The position numbers and the translations under genes are program-made. A DNA stretch of 64,000 nt from CBFFRJ01 sp051486985 (GTDB taxonomy: Bacteria; Pseudomonadota; Gammaproteobacteria; Enterobacterales; Enterobacteriaceae), in assembly GCF_051486985.1 (NCBI RefSeq), contig NZ_JAHVDV010000002.1:1-64000 (forward strand). Reading direction: 5' to 3'. The notes below the pieces were generated by a model that made no database searches, was not told where the DNA came from, and saw only the letters and a list, made by a program, of their open reading frames with translations. The first letter of the stretch is position 1. Each line of letters starts with the position of its first letter. Positions 32,264 to 41,043 of this stretch are shown here, in pieces.

Positions 32264-33280
32264 ATGGCCGTTAATGTAGTGAAAAAAGGATACCTGACGC
32301 TGGCAGCAATGGCGCTGGTGGTTACACAGGTGCAGGCAACGGAGTTGTTAAACAGTTCTTATGATGTTTCCCGTGAGCTGTTCGCCGCCCTGAATCCACC
32401 GTTCGAACAGCAGTGGGCAAAAGATAACAGTGGTGACGCGTTGACGATTAAACAATCCCATGCTGGTTCTTCCAAGCAGGCACTGGCTATTTTGCAAGGT
32501 TTGAAAGCTGATGTGGTGACCTACAATCAGGTCACTGACGTCCAGATCCTGCATGACAAAGGCAACCTCATTCCTGCGAACTGGCAGAGCCGCCTGCCCA
32601 ATAACAGCTCGCCTTTCTACTCCACCATGGGCTTCCTGGTGCGTAAGGGCAACCCAAAAAACATTCATGACTGGAGCGACCTGGTTCGTTCTGATGTGAA
32701 ACTGATCTTCCCGAACCCGAAAACGTCCGGTAACGCCCGTTATACCTATCTGGCGGCATGGGGCGCGGCTGATAAAGCGGACGGCGGCGATAAAACCAAA
32801 ACCGAACAGTTCATGACCCAGTTCCTGAAAAACGTGGAGGTTTTTGATACCGGCGGCCGTGGCGCGACCACGACTTTCGCCGAGCGCGGTCTGGGTGATG
32901 TGTTGATAAGCTTTGAATCGGAAGTGAACAACATTCGCAAGCAGTATGAAGCGCAGGGCTTCGAAGTGGTCATTCCAAAGACCAACGTTCTGGCAGAATT
33001 CCCGGTGGCGTGGGTGGATAAAAACGTCGCGGCGAACGGGACTGAGAAGGCTGCGAAGGCGTACCTGAATTATCTCTATAGCCCGCAGGCGCAAACCATC
33101 ATTACTGATTATTACTACCGCGTGAACAACCCTGACGTGATGGGCAAACTGAAAGATAAATTCCCACAGACCGAGCTCTTCCGCGTGGAAGACAAGTTCG
33201 GCAGCTGGCCTGAAGTAATGAAAACGCACTTCAATAGCGGTGGTGAGTTAGACAAACTGCTGGCGGCGGGGCGTAAGTAA
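32264..33280 (+). CDS. cysP: Thiosulfate/sulfate ABC transporter binding protein CysP
   Basis: The periplasmic receptor that delivers thiosulfate and sulfate to the CysTWA permease. The 338-residue precursor begins with a Sec signal peptide cleaved after VQA (residue 25). The mature protein is a type II periplasmic binding protein, opening TELLNSSYDVSRELF and containing a conserved DVVTYNQVTDVQIL segment. Its stop overlaps the cysT ATG by one base (TAATG), so the operon is tightly coupled. It is the first gene of cysPTWA. ucpA and murRQP, which adjoin this operon in E. coli, are absent. Confidence 0.97.
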   Translation: MAVNVVKKGYLTLAAMALVVTQVQATELLNSSYDVSRELFAALNPPFEQQWAKDNSGDALTIKQSHAGSSKQALAILQGLKADVVTYNQVTDVQILHDKGNLIPANWQSRLPNNSSPFYSTMGFLVRKGNPKNIHDWSDLVRSDVKLIFPNPKTSGNARYTYLAAWGAADKADGGDKTKTEQFMTQFLKNVEVFDTGGRGATTTFAERGLGDVLISFESEVNNIRKQYEAQGFEVVIPKTNVLAEFPVAWVDKNVAANGTEKAAKAYLNYLYSPQAQTIITDYYYRVNNPDVMGKLKDKFPQTELFRVEDKFGSWPEVMKTHFNSGGELDKLLAAGRK

Positions 33281-34113
33281 TGTTTGCGATTTCTTCCAGA
33301 CGTGTGCTGCCAGGCTTCACCCTGAGTCTGGGAACCAGCCTGTTGTTCGTCTGCCTGATTTTGCTGTTACCACTGAGCGCGCTGGTAATGCAGCTCTCTG
33401 AGATGAGCTGGGCACAGTACTGGGAGGTCATCACCAATCCTCAGGTGGTCGCGGCCTATAAAGTCACGCTACTCTCGGCTTTTGTCGCCTCCCTGTTCAA
33501 TGGCGTGTTCGGCCTGCTGATGGCGTGGATTTTGACCCGTTACCGCTTCCCTGGCCGAACCCTGCTGGATGCGTTGATGGATCTGCCCTTTGCCCTGCCT
33601 ACGGCAGTCGCGGGCCTGACGCTGGCGTCATTGTTCTCGGTAAATGGCTTCTATGGTCAGTGGCTGGCGATGCTCGATATTAAAGTCACCTATACCTGGC
33701 TTGGTATTGCCGTGGCGATGGCATTCACCAGCATTCCGTTTGTGGTGCGTACCGTGCAGCCCGTCCTGGAGGAGCTTGGTCCGGAGTACGAAGAGGCGGC
33801 TGAGACACTGGGTGCCACGCGCTGGCAGAGCTTTCGTAAAGTAGTATTACCTGAACTTTCGCCTGCCCTGCTGGCGGGAGTGGCGCTCTCCTTTACCCGT
33901 AGTCTGGGGGAGTTCGGGGCGGTGATTTTTATTGCCGGCAATATTGCCTGGAAAACAGAAGTGACCTCGCTGATGATTTTTGTACGCCTGCAGGAGTTTG
34001 ATTACCCGGCGGCGAGCGCCATCGCCTCGGTGATCCTCGCGGCATCGCTGCTGCTGCTGTTCTCCATCAATACGCTCCAGAGTCGTTTTGGTCGACGTGT
34101 GGTAGGTCACTAA
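33280..34113 (+). CDS. cysT: Sulfate/thiosulfate ABC permease CysT
   Basis: One of two inner-membrane permease subunits of the sulfate/thiosulfate importer. The 277 residues form about six helices and carry the EAA loop (EEAAETLGATRWQSF...LPELSPAL) that contacts CysA. Length and start agree with E. coli CysT (CysU). It overlaps cysP and cysW by one base on each side. Confidence 0.97.
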   Translation: MFAISSRRVLPGFTLSLGTSLLFVCLILLLPLSALVMQLSEMSWAQYWEVITNPQVVAAYKVTLLSAFVASLFNGVFGLLMAWILTRYRFPGRTLLDALMDLPFALPTAVAGLTLASLFSVNGFYGQWLAMLDIKVTYTWLGIAVAMAFTSIPFVVRTVQPVLEELGPEYEEAAETLGATRWQSFRKVVLPELSPALLAGVALSFTRSLGEFGAVIFIAGNIAWKTEVTSLMIFVRLQEFDYPAASAIASVILAASLLLLFSINTLQSRFGRRVVGH

Positions 34114-34988
34114 TGGCGGATGTAACTGAATTGAAACGCTATGATGCGCCCCGTATTAACTGGGGGAAATGGTTTCTGATTGGCACCGGGATTGCGGTCT
34201 CCGCGTTTATTCTGGTGGTGCCAATGATCTATATCTTTGTGCAGGCGTTTAGTAAGGGACTGGCCCCGGTGTTAGAAAACCTGACCGATCCTGACATGCT
34301 GCACGCTATCTGGCTCACGGTGCTGATAGCGCTGATTTCGGTGCCGGTTAACCTGGTGTTTGGCACCTTACTGGCCTGGCTGGTGACGCGTTTTGATTTT
34401 CCGGGCCGTCAGCTACTGCTCACGTTGCTCGACATTCCCTTTGCCGTCTCGCCGGTCGTGGCCGGGCTGGTATACCTGCTGTTTTACGGTTCTAATGGCC
34501 CGCTGGGCCCCTGGCTTGATGCGCACAATCTTCAGATTATGTTCGCCTGGCCGGGCATGGTACTGGTGACCATTTTTGTCACCTGCCCGTTTGTGGTTCG
34601 TGAACTGGTGCCGGTCATGCTGAGCCAGGGAAGTCAGGAAGATGAAGCTGCGGTCCTGTTAGGCGCGTCCGGCTGGCAGATGTTTAAACGCGTGACGCTA
34701 CCCAATATCCGTTGGGCGCTGCTCTACGGCGTGGTACTCACCAATGCGCGTGCTATCGGTGAGTTCGGCGCGGTATCGGTCGTTTCGGGCTCTATCCGTG
34801 GCGAAACACTCTCTTTACCATTACAGATTGAACTGCTGGAGCAGGATTACAATACGGTCGGCTCCTTTACGGCGGCGGCCCTGCTGACATTAATGGCTAT
34901 TCTGACGTTGTTTTTAAAAAGTGCAGTGCAGTGGCGTTTAGAGAATCAGGAAAAACGCGCGCGGCAGGAGGAAAATCATGAGCATTGA
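34113..34988 (+). CDS. cysW: Sulfate/thiosulfate ABC permease CysW
   Basis: The second permease subunit, 291 residues, paired with CysT. Hydrophobic helices and an EAA-type loop (DEAAVLLGASGWQMFKRVTLPNI) are visible. Its last 11 bases overlap the start of cysA, and its ribosome-binding site for the next gene (GGAGGAA) lies inside its own C-terminal codons, so translation is coupled. Confidence 0.96.
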   Translation: MADVTELKRYDAPRINWGKWFLIGTGIAVSAFILVVPMIYIFVQAFSKGLAPVLENLTDPDMLHAIWLTVLIALISVPVNLVFGTLLAWLVTRFDFPGRQLLLTLLDIPFAVSPVVAGLVYLLFYGSNGPLGPWLDAHNLQIMFAWPGMVLVTIFVTCPFVVRELVPVMLSQGSQEDEAAVLLGASGWQMFKRVTLPNIRWALLYGVVLTNARAIGEFGAVSVVSGSIRGETLSLPLQIELLEQDYNTVGSFTAAALLTLMAILTLFLKSAVQWRLENQEKRARQEENHEH

Positions 34989-36072
34989 GATTGCCAATAT
35001 TAAGAAGTCGTTTGGTCGCACCCAGGTGCTGAATGATATCTCGCTGGATATTCCTACCGGGCAAATGGTCGCGCTGCTGGGACCGTCCGGGTCAGGGAAA
35101 ACGACGCTGCTGCGCATTATTGCGGGCCTTGAGCATCAGACCAGCGGGCGTATTCGCTTTCACGGTACCGATGTGAGCCGTATTCATGCCCGTGAACGCA
35201 AAGTGGGTTTTGTGTTCCAGCATTACGCGCTGTTCCGCCACATGACCGTGTTCGACAATATCGCTTTCGGCTTAACCGTATTGCCTAAACGCGAGCGTCC
35301 GAACGCCGCCGCGATCAAAGCGAAAGTGACGAAGCTGCTGGAAATGGTTCAACTGGCCCACCTTGCCGATCGTTTCCCCGCTCAGCTCTCCGGAGGGCAG
35401 AAGCAGCGTGTGGCGCTGGCCCGTGCGCTGGCGGTCGAGCCGCAGATCCTGCTGCTTGATGAACCCTTCGGCGCCCTGGATGCGCAGGTGCGTAAAGAGC
35501 TTCGTCGCTGGCTGCGACAGCTGCATGAGGAATTAAAGTTTACCAGCGTGTTCGTCACCCACGATCAGGAAGAGGCGATGGAAGTTGCCGACAGGGTGGT
35601 GGTCATGAGCCAGGGCAATATTGAGCAGGCCGATGCGCCAAATCAGGTTTGGCGCGAGCCTGCTACCCGTTTTGTACTGGAATTTATGGGTGAAGTTAAC
35701 CGGCTCAAAGGCACCATCAGCGGCGGACAATTCCACGTGGGCGCGCACCGCTGGCCGCTGGGATATACCCCGGACCATCAGGGAGAAGTCGACCTGTTTT
35801 TACGCCCGTGGGAAGTGGATATCAGTCGCCGTACCAGCCTCGATTCACCGCTGCCTGTGCAGGTGCTGGAAGCGACGCCTAAAGGTCATTACACCCAGCT
35901 GGTGGTACAACCCCTGGGCTGGCACGACGAGCCGTTAAGCGTGGTACTCACGGGGGATGATGCACCAGAGCGTGGCGATCGTCTTTTTGTGGGGTTGCAG
36001 AATGCCCGTTTGTACCACGGTAATACGCGTATAGAAGAGAGCGTGGAACTTGCTCTCGCACAATCTGCCTGA
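34978..36072 (+). CDS. cysA: Sulfate/thiosulfate ABC ATPase CysA
   Basis: The ATP-hydrolysing subunit of the importer, 364 residues. Walker A is GPSGSGKT (35-42), the ABC signature LSGGQ (137-141), Walker B ILLLDEP (157-163) with the Asp at 161, and the switch His follows in TSVFVTHDQEEAM. A C-terminal TOBE-type regulatory domain (from about residue 240) completes it. It is the last gene of cysPTWA; cysM follows after a 200-base gap with REP elements. Confidence 0.97.
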   Translation: MSIEIANIKKSFGRTQVLNDISLDIPTGQMVALLGPSGSGKTTLLRIIAGLEHQTSGRIRFHGTDVSRIHARERKVGFVFQHYALFRHMTVFDNIAFGLTVLPKRERPNAAAIKAKVTKLLEMVQLAHLADRFPAQLSGGQKQRVALARALAVEPQILLLDEPFGALDAQVRKELRRWLRQLHEELKFTSVFVTHDQEEAMEVADRVVVMSQGNIEQADAPNQVWREPATRFVLEFMGEVNRLKGTISGGQFHVGAHRWPLGYTPDHQGEVDLFLRPWEVDISRRTSLDSPLPVQVLEATPKGHYTQLVVQPLGWHDEPLSVVLTGDDAPERGDRLFVGLQNARLYHGNTRIEESVELALAQSA

Positions 36073-36097
36073 TAGGTTATTGCCATCAGAAATGGTT

Positions 36098-36252
36098 GCC
36101 GGGTGGCGCTGCGCTTACCCGGCCTACGCGGTAAATGCAAAACAGCCCTGGCTGTGTTTAGTGTTTGCGCCTTCTCCCGGTGGGAGAGGGAAGGGGTGAG
36201 GGCATCAGAATGCACTTATCCGTAGGCCCGGTAAGCGAATACGCGACCGGGC
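36098..36252. repeat. REP/BIME cluster between cysA and cysM
   Basis: Two REP-type palindromic units lie in inverse orientation: one at 36098-36128 (GCCGGGTGGCGCTGCGCTTA then CCCGGCCTACG) and one at 36221-36252 (CGTAGGCCCGGTAAGCG, then ACCGGGC). Between them is a purine/pyrimidine element at 36168-36202 (CCTTCTCCCGGTGGGAGAGG...) related to the tandem repeat at 545-711. The arrangement is a bacterial interspersed mosaic element. It may protect the cysA mRNA end or cap its transcription; that is inference. Confidence 0.85.
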
Positions 36253-36272
36253 TTTTTTATTGGACAGGGTCA

Positions 36273-37187
36273 GTGAATAACACATTAGAACAGACCATCG
36301 GTAATACGCCGCTGGTGAAATTACAGCGCCTGACGCCGGATAACGGCAGCGAAATCTGGGTCAAACTGGAAGGCAATAATCCGGCGGGTTCAGTAAAAGA
36401 CAGAGCGGCGTTATCGATGATTGTCGAGGCGGAAAAGCGCGGGGAAATAAAACCCGGCGATGTGCTCATCGAAGCGACCAGTGGTAACACTGGTATTGCG
36501 CTGGCGATGATTGCGGCGCTGAAAGGCTACCGCATGAAGCTGTTAATGCCCGACAACATGAGCCAGGAGCGCCGCGCGGCTATGCGTGCCTACGGCGCCG
36601 AGCTGGTTCTGGTCTCCAGGGAGCAGGGCATGGAAGGGGCGCGTGACCTGGCGCTGGAGATGGCCGGGCGTGGCGAAGGCAAGCTACTGGATCAGTTTAA
36701 TAATCCTGACAACCCTTACGCCCACTACACCACCACCGGACCTGAGATCTGGCAGCAAACGGCGGGTGGGATATCGCATTTTGTCTCCAGTATGGGCACC
36801 ACCGGTACCATTACCGGCGTCTCTCGCTTCCTCAGAGAACAAGAAAAAAAGGTCACGATTGTTGGCCTGCAGCCGCAGGAGGGGAGTAGTATTCCAGGCA
36901 TTCGGCGCTGGCCTGCGGAATATATGCCCGGTATTTTTAATGCGAACCTCGTGGATGAGGTGCTGGATATTCACCAGCATGATGCGGAAAATACCATGCG
37001 TGCACTGGCGGTGCGGGAAGGCATTTTCTGCGGCGTCAGTTCCGGCGGGGCGGTGGCAGGTGCGATACAGATAGCCAGGGCAAACCCAGGTGCCTTGGTG
37101 GTCGCGATAATTTGCGATCGTGGAGATCGCTACCTCTCCACCGGCGTATTTGGTGAAGAAAGTTACTCTCAGGGAGCGGGAATTTAA
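36273..37187 (+). CDS. cysM: Cysteine synthase B
   Basis: A PLP enzyme that makes cysteine from O-acetylserine and sulfide, and S-sulfocysteine from thiosulfate, linking directly to CysP/CysA import of thiosulfate. The start is GTG at 36273, giving 304 residues (NNTLEQTIGNTPLVKLQRL...). GTG is also used in E. coli cysM. The Schiff-base lysine lies in NNPAGSVKDRAALS (about Lys42), and the phosphate loop is EATSGNTGIAL. pdxK begins two bases after its stop, so the two are probably coupled. Confidence 0.97.
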   Translation: MNNTLEQTIGNTPLVKLQRLTPDNGSEIWVKLEGNNPAGSVKDRAALSMIVEAEKRGEIKPGDVLIEATSGNTGIALAMIAALKGYRMKLLMPDNMSQERRAAMRAYGAELVLVSREQGMEGARDLALEMAGRGEGKLLDQFNNPDNPYAHYTTTGPEIWQQTAGGISHFVSSMGTTGTITGVSRFLREQEKKVTIVGLQPQEGSSIPGIRRWPAEYMPGIFNANLVDEVLDIHQHDAENTMRALAVREGIFCGVSSGGAVAGAIQIARANPGALVVAIICDRGDRYLSTGVFGEESYSQGAGI

Positions 37188-37189
37188 TT

Positions 37190-38026
37190 ATGGAAATGAT
37201 TCTTTTCAGGGATAAAACCCGGGCACAGCAGACCGATATCGTCGCCGTGCAGTCGCAGGTGGTTTATGGCAGCGTGGGTAACAGTATTGCGGTACCCAAC
37301 ATTCGTCAGCATCGTTTAAACGTCACTGCCGTACCCACCGTCTTGTTCAGTAACACACCACATTATGACACCTTCTATGGCGGTATCATCCCTGACGACT
37401 GGTTTACCGGCTATTTACAGGCTCTTGAAGAGCGCGATGTTATGCGTGAGCTTAAAGCGGTGACCACCGGTTATATGGGCAGCGCCAGCCAGATTGCGAT
37501 TCTGGCGAAATGGCTTACGGCGCTAAAAGAAAAGCACCCGGATTTACTGATCATGGTGGATCCGGTCATTGGTGATACGGACAGTGGGATCTACGTAAAA
37601 CCGGACATCCCGGCGGCGTATTGCGACTATTTGCTGCCGCTGGCGCAGGGGATTACACCGAACGTCTTCGAGCTTGAGATCCTGAGCGGTAAACCATGTC
37701 GTGATATCGACAGCGCCGTCGCGGCGGCAAAAGGCTTACTTTCCGACTCGCTCAGGTGGGTCGCCATAACCAGCGCACCCGTGGTGTCCGATGATAACAG
37801 TATTCATGTGGTACTGGTGACGGCAGACTCGGTTGAAATTAGCGCCCACCCGCGTATTGCGACCGATCTAAAAGGAACGGGCGATCTCTTTTGCTCTGAG
37901 CTCGTGAGCAACATTGTGAAAGGTAAGCCGCTTGCCGGGGCGATATATGGCGCTGGCGACCGTGTAACAGAGGTGATGAGTTACACGCTGGAAAAAGGGT
38001 ATGACGAGTTGATTCTTCCTGCCTGA
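37190..38026 (+). CDS. pdxK: Pyridoxine/pyridoxal/pyridoxamine kinase PdxK
   Basis: Phosphorylates vitamin B6 vitamers in the salvage route to pyridoxal 5'-phosphate, the cofactor of the CysM and CysK enzymes encoded alongside. The 278-residue protein starts QTDIVAVQSQVVYGSVGN, and the ribokinase-family catalytic signature is DLKGTGDLFC near the C-terminus. An ATP-binding Asp-rich stretch is LIMVDPVIGDTDSG. It lies two bases after cysM and converges on crr across a terminator. Confidence 0.96.
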   Translation: MEMILFRDKTRAQQTDIVAVQSQVVYGSVGNSIAVPNIRQHRLNVTAVPTVLFSNTPHYDTFYGGIIPDDWFTGYLQALEERDVMRELKAVTTGYMGSASQIAILAKWLTALKEKHPDLLIMVDPVIGDTDSGIYVKPDIPAAYCDYLLPLAQGITPNVFELEILSGKPCRDIDSAVAAAKGLLSDSLRWVAITSAPVVSDDNSIHVVLVTADSVEISAHPRIATDLKGTGDLFCSELVSNIVKGKPLAGAIYGAGDRVTEVMSYTLEKGYDELILPA

Positions 38027-38032
38027 CAAACA

Positions 38033-38058
38033 AAAATGGCGCCATCAGGCGCCATTTT
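38033..38058. terminator. Bidirectional terminator between pdxK and crr
   Basis: The perfect 11-bp stem AAAATGGCGCC/GGCGCCATTTT (38033-38043 and 38048-38058) with an ATCA loop has A- and T-runs on both sides. It ends pdxK (rightward) and the ptsH-ptsI-crr operon (leftward). Confidence 0.93.
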
Positions 38059-38073
38059 CTTTACCGCGAAGAA

Positions 38074-38583
38074 TTACTTCTTGATGCGGATAACCGGGGT
38101 TTCACCCACGGTCACGCTACCGGTAAGTTTGATCAGTTCTTTGATTTCATCCATGTTGGAAATCACAACCGGCGTCAGGGTAGACTTGGCTTTCTCTTCC
38201 AGCAGTGGCAGATCAAATTCAATGACCGGATCGCCAACTTTAACGCGCTGGCCTTCTTCCGCGATGCGTTTGAAACCTTCGCCTTTCAGTTCCACGGTAT
38301 CAATACCGAAGTGAACAAAGAGTTCGATGCCGCTATCGGATTCGATAGAGAAGGCATGGTTGGTTTCAAAAATTTTACCGATAGTACCGTCAACCGGAGC
38401 TACCATTTTGTTCCCGGTTGGTTTGATAGCAATGCCATCACCAACAATTTTCTCAGCAAAAACAACATCCGGTACATCTTCAATGTTGACGATTTCGCCG
38501 GAAAGCGGAGCAATAATCTCAATAGTTCCAGTGTCTTTCTTATCGTCAGAAACCAGAGATTTCAATTTATCGAACAAACCCAT
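38074..38583 (-). CDS. crr: Glucose PTS enzyme IIA (Crr)
   Basis: The glucose-specific IIA protein receives phosphate from HPr and passes it to the IIBC permease; its phosphorylation state drives inducer exclusion and adenylate cyclase control. The 169-residue sequence matches E. coli almost exactly. The phosphoacceptor is His91 (FVHFGID, numbered with Met1) with His76 next to it in the active site. It is the last gene of the ptsHI-crr operon, 40 bases after ptsI. Confidence 0.98.
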   Translation of the reverse strand: MGLFDKLKSLVSDDKKDTGTIEIIAPLSGEIVNIEDVPDVVFAEKIVGDGIAIKPTGNKMVAPVDGTIGKIFETNHAFSIESDSGIELFVHFGIDTVELKGEGFKRIAEEGQRVKVGDPVIEFDLPLLEEKAKSTLTPVVISNMDEIKELIKLTGSVTVGETPVIRIKK

Positions 38584-38623
38584 GATCTTCTCCTAAGCAG
38601 TAATTTGGGCCGCATCTCGTGGA

Positions 38624-40351
38624 TTAGCAGATTGTTTTTTCTTCAATGAACTTGTTAACCAGCGTCATTAACTCGTCCGTTGTCGGTTGAGCAAGAGCCT
38701 GCTCTGCTAAAACCTTCGCATCTTCGAAGTTCGTGTTGCGAATAATCTTCTTAATGCGCGGGATAGAAATGGCACTCATACTGAATTCATCCAGACCCAT
38801 CCCCAGCAACAGAAGTGTAGCACGTTCGTCGCCTGCAAGCTCACCACACATACCTGTCCACTTGCCTTCGGCATGAGATGCATCAATAACTTGCTTGATG
38901 AGGGTGAGGACAGACGGTGACATCGGCTGGTAAAGATGTGAAATCATATCATTACCGCGGTCAACTGCCAGGGTGTACTGGGTTAAATCATTGGTTCCGA
39001 TACTAAAGAAATCAACTTCTTTGGCCAGATGACGAGCAATGGTTGCCGCTGCAGGTGTTTCCACCATAACGCCAATCTCAATGGTCTCATCAAAGGCTTT
39101 ACCTTCGTCACGCAGTTCCTGCTTGTAAATCTCAATCTCTTTTTTCAGTGCACGCACTTCTTCAACAGAGATGATCATCGGGAACATGATGCGCAGTTTA
39201 CCGAAAGCAGAGGCACGCAGAATGGCGCGAACCTGGTCACGCAGGATCTCTTTGCGATCCATGGCGATTCGCACCGCGCGCCATCCCAGGAATGGGTTCT
39301 CTTCTTTCGGGAAGTTCATGTACGGCAGCTCTTTATCGCCGCCAATGTCCATGGTACGGACAATCACGGCCTGAGAGCCACAGGCTTCAGCAACCGCTTT
39401 GTACGCGGCAAACTGCTCTTCTTCAGTCGGAAGAGAGTCGCGGTCCATGAACAGGAATTCGGTACGATACAGGCCAACACCTTCTGCGCCATTACGCTCT
39501 GCACCTGCGACATCGCGCACGGTACCGATGTTGGCACAGACTTCAACCTGATGGCCGTCAAGGGTGATAGCCGGAAGATCTTTGAGTTTAGCCAGTTCAG
39601 CTTTTTCTTCAGCAACCTGAGCCTGCGCGCTGCGCAGGGTCTCAATCTCTTCATCTGACGGATTAACATAGACGTTGTTGTTAACCGCATCGAGAATCAG
39701 ATAGTCGCCGTTTTTCACCTGAGAGGTAACGCTGCCGGTGCCCACAATCGCTGGCAGTTCCAGTGAACGTGCCATGATAGAGGTGTGTGATGTACGACCA
39801 CCCATATCAGTAATGAAACCGAGGACCTTATTCAGGTTCAGCTGCGCAGTTTCAGATGGCGTCAGGTCAGCGGCAACCAGAATCACTTCATCCTGAATAG
39901 AACTCAGGTCAATGATCGGCATACCCAGTATGTTACGCAGCAAACGTTTACCGATGTCACGCACGTCAGCCGCACGTTCTTTAAGGTATTCGTCGTCCAG
40001 CTCTTCAAGGGCAGTGGCCTGACCTTCGATAACTTCGTGAGCAGCAGCGTCTGCCGTCATATGCTTATCGTTAATCAGGGCTATGATTTCCTGCTCAAGC
40101 TCCTCATCTTCGAGCAACATAATGTGGCCTTCGAAGATGGCTTCTTTTTCTTCACCGAACGTTTCGCCAGCTTTCGTCTTAATCGCTTCGAGCTGCGCAG
40201 ATGCCTTCGCACGGCCACTCAAAAAACGTTCAGTTTCCTGGGAAGCCTTATCGGCAGAAATTTTCTTCCGGTCAATGACGATCTCGTCTTCTTTCAGCAG
40301 CAATGCTTTGCCAAAAGCGATACCCGGGGATGCTAAAATGCCTGAAATCAT
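38624..40351 (-). CDS. ptsI: PTS enzyme I (phosphoenolpyruvate-protein phosphotransferase)
   Basis: Enzyme I takes phosphate from phosphoenolpyruvate and gives it to HPr, starting the PTS cascade. The 575-residue protein has the phosphorylated His189 in GGRTSHTSIMAR, then the PEP/pyruvate-binding C-terminal barrel with IGTNDLTQYTLAVDRGN. Length equals E. coli. It follows ptsH by 44 bases and precedes crr. Confidence 0.98.
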   Translation of the reverse strand: MISGILASPGIAFGKALLLKEDEIVIDRKKISADKASQETERFLSGRAKASAQLEAIKTKAGETFGEEKEAIFEGHIMLLEDEELEQEIIALINDKHMTADAAAHEVIEGQATALEELDDEYLKERAADVRDIGKRLLRNILGMPIIDLSSIQDEVILVAADLTPSETAQLNLNKVLGFITDMGGRTSHTSIMARSLELPAIVGTGSVTSQVKNGDYLILDAVNNNVYVNPSDEEIETLRSAQAQVAEEKAELAKLKDLPAITLDGHQVEVCANIGTVRDVAGAERNGAEGVGLYRTEFLFMDRDSLPTEEEQFAAYKAVAEACGSQAVIVRTMDIGGDKELPYMNFPKEENPFLGWRAVRIAMDRKEILRDQVRAILRASAFGKLRIMFPMIISVEEVRALKKEIEIYKQELRDEGKAFDETIEIGVMVETPAAATIARHLAKEVDFFSIGTNDLTQYTLAVDRGNDMISHLYQPMSPSVLTLIKQVIDASHAEGKWTGMCGELAGDERATLLLLGMGLDEFSMSAISIPRIKKIIRNTNFEDAKVLAEQALAQPTTDELMTLVNKFIEEKTIC

Positions 40352-40395
40352 AACCCTACCTTACTTGTGACTGATCTTTAAAAGAACCCGTAAAC

Positions 40396-40653
40396 TTACT
40401 CGAGCTCTGCCATCAGTTTGACCAGATGCTCAACTGCTTTTTGCTCGTCTTCACCTTCTGCGGTCAAGGTAACAACAGTACCTTGAGTCAGACCCAGAGT
40501 TTGCAGTTTAAACAGGCTTTTCGCGCTGGCGCTTTTGCCGTTGGAAGTCACAGTGATCTCAGAAGTGAAGCCTTTAGCTTCTTTAACAAACTGAGCAGCA
40601 GGGCGGGTGTGCAGACCGTTCGGAGCGGTAATGGTAACTTCTTGCTGGAACAT
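40396..40653 (-). CDS. ptsH: Phosphocarrier protein HPr
   Basis: The 85-residue HPr carries phosphate from enzyme I to the sugar-specific IIA proteins. His15 in NGLHTRPA is the phosphoacceptor; Ser46 is present but is not regulated in enteric bacteria as it is in Firmicutes. It is the first gene of the ptsH-ptsI-crr operon. A roughly 390-base promoter region separates it from cysK. Confidence 0.98.
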   Translation of the reverse strand: MFQQEVTITAPNGLHTRPAAQFVKEAKGFTSEITVTSNGKSASAKSLFKLQTLGLTQGTVVTLTAEGEDEQKAVEHLVKLMAELE

Positions 40654-40830
40654 TGTATTTCCCCAACTTATAGGTTTAGTGTTGTGGAACTAAAGTCTAG
40701 CCTGGCGGTTCGACTTTAGCCTGTATCGTTAGCGCCGGCGTATAAGATACGACTCGTAAGCCACAGGCGTCATTAACGCATAGTGTGATGCTGGCGCTTC
40801 TGGCGAACAACGTCTTAAACGTCATTAAAC

Positions 40831-40860
40831 ATTATGCAGCGAAAGCGAGAGTTGAACCAA
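40831..40860 (-). promoter_or_regulatory. ptsH promoter
   Basis: On the minus strand a CATAAT -10 (40836-40831) follows TTGGTT (40860-40855) after 18 bases. The region from here to ptsH closely resembles the E. coli ptsH leader, including the ATG-proximal GGCTAGACTTTAG stretch, which holds a second start in E. coli. CRP control is known there; a weak TGTGATGGTTAAATA lies near 40922. The 390-base gap 40654-41043 holds this promoter region and the cysK terminator, and I see no gene in it. Confidence 0.65.
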
Positions 40861-40993
40861 ATCATAAAATCGATTCAGCTTCGTGAAATCAGAAACCGAT
40901 TAATTTCGCGCATCAAAATAAATGTGATGGTTAAATACCAGACCCGCGTGGTCGAAGCAATGGCAGGAGGAGTGAAAGTTTGATGTGCGCCAC

Positions 40994-41021
40994 AAAAAAG
41001 CACCTCATTGGGTGCTTTTTT
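40994..41021 (-). terminator. cysK terminator
   Basis: The stem AAAAAAGCACC/GGTGCTTTTTT (40994-41004 and 41011-41021) has a U-run on the minus strand directly after the cysK stop, and is symmetrical enough to act on either strand. Confidence 0.92.
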
Positions 41022-41043
41022 GTGCGTTTGTTACAATCTGGCA

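Noticed and set aside
32348..33229. A 293-codon minus-strand frame opposite cysP
   Set aside because: It is antisense to a clearly conserved binding protein, with low-complexity, His/Arg-rich content and no ribosome-binding site.
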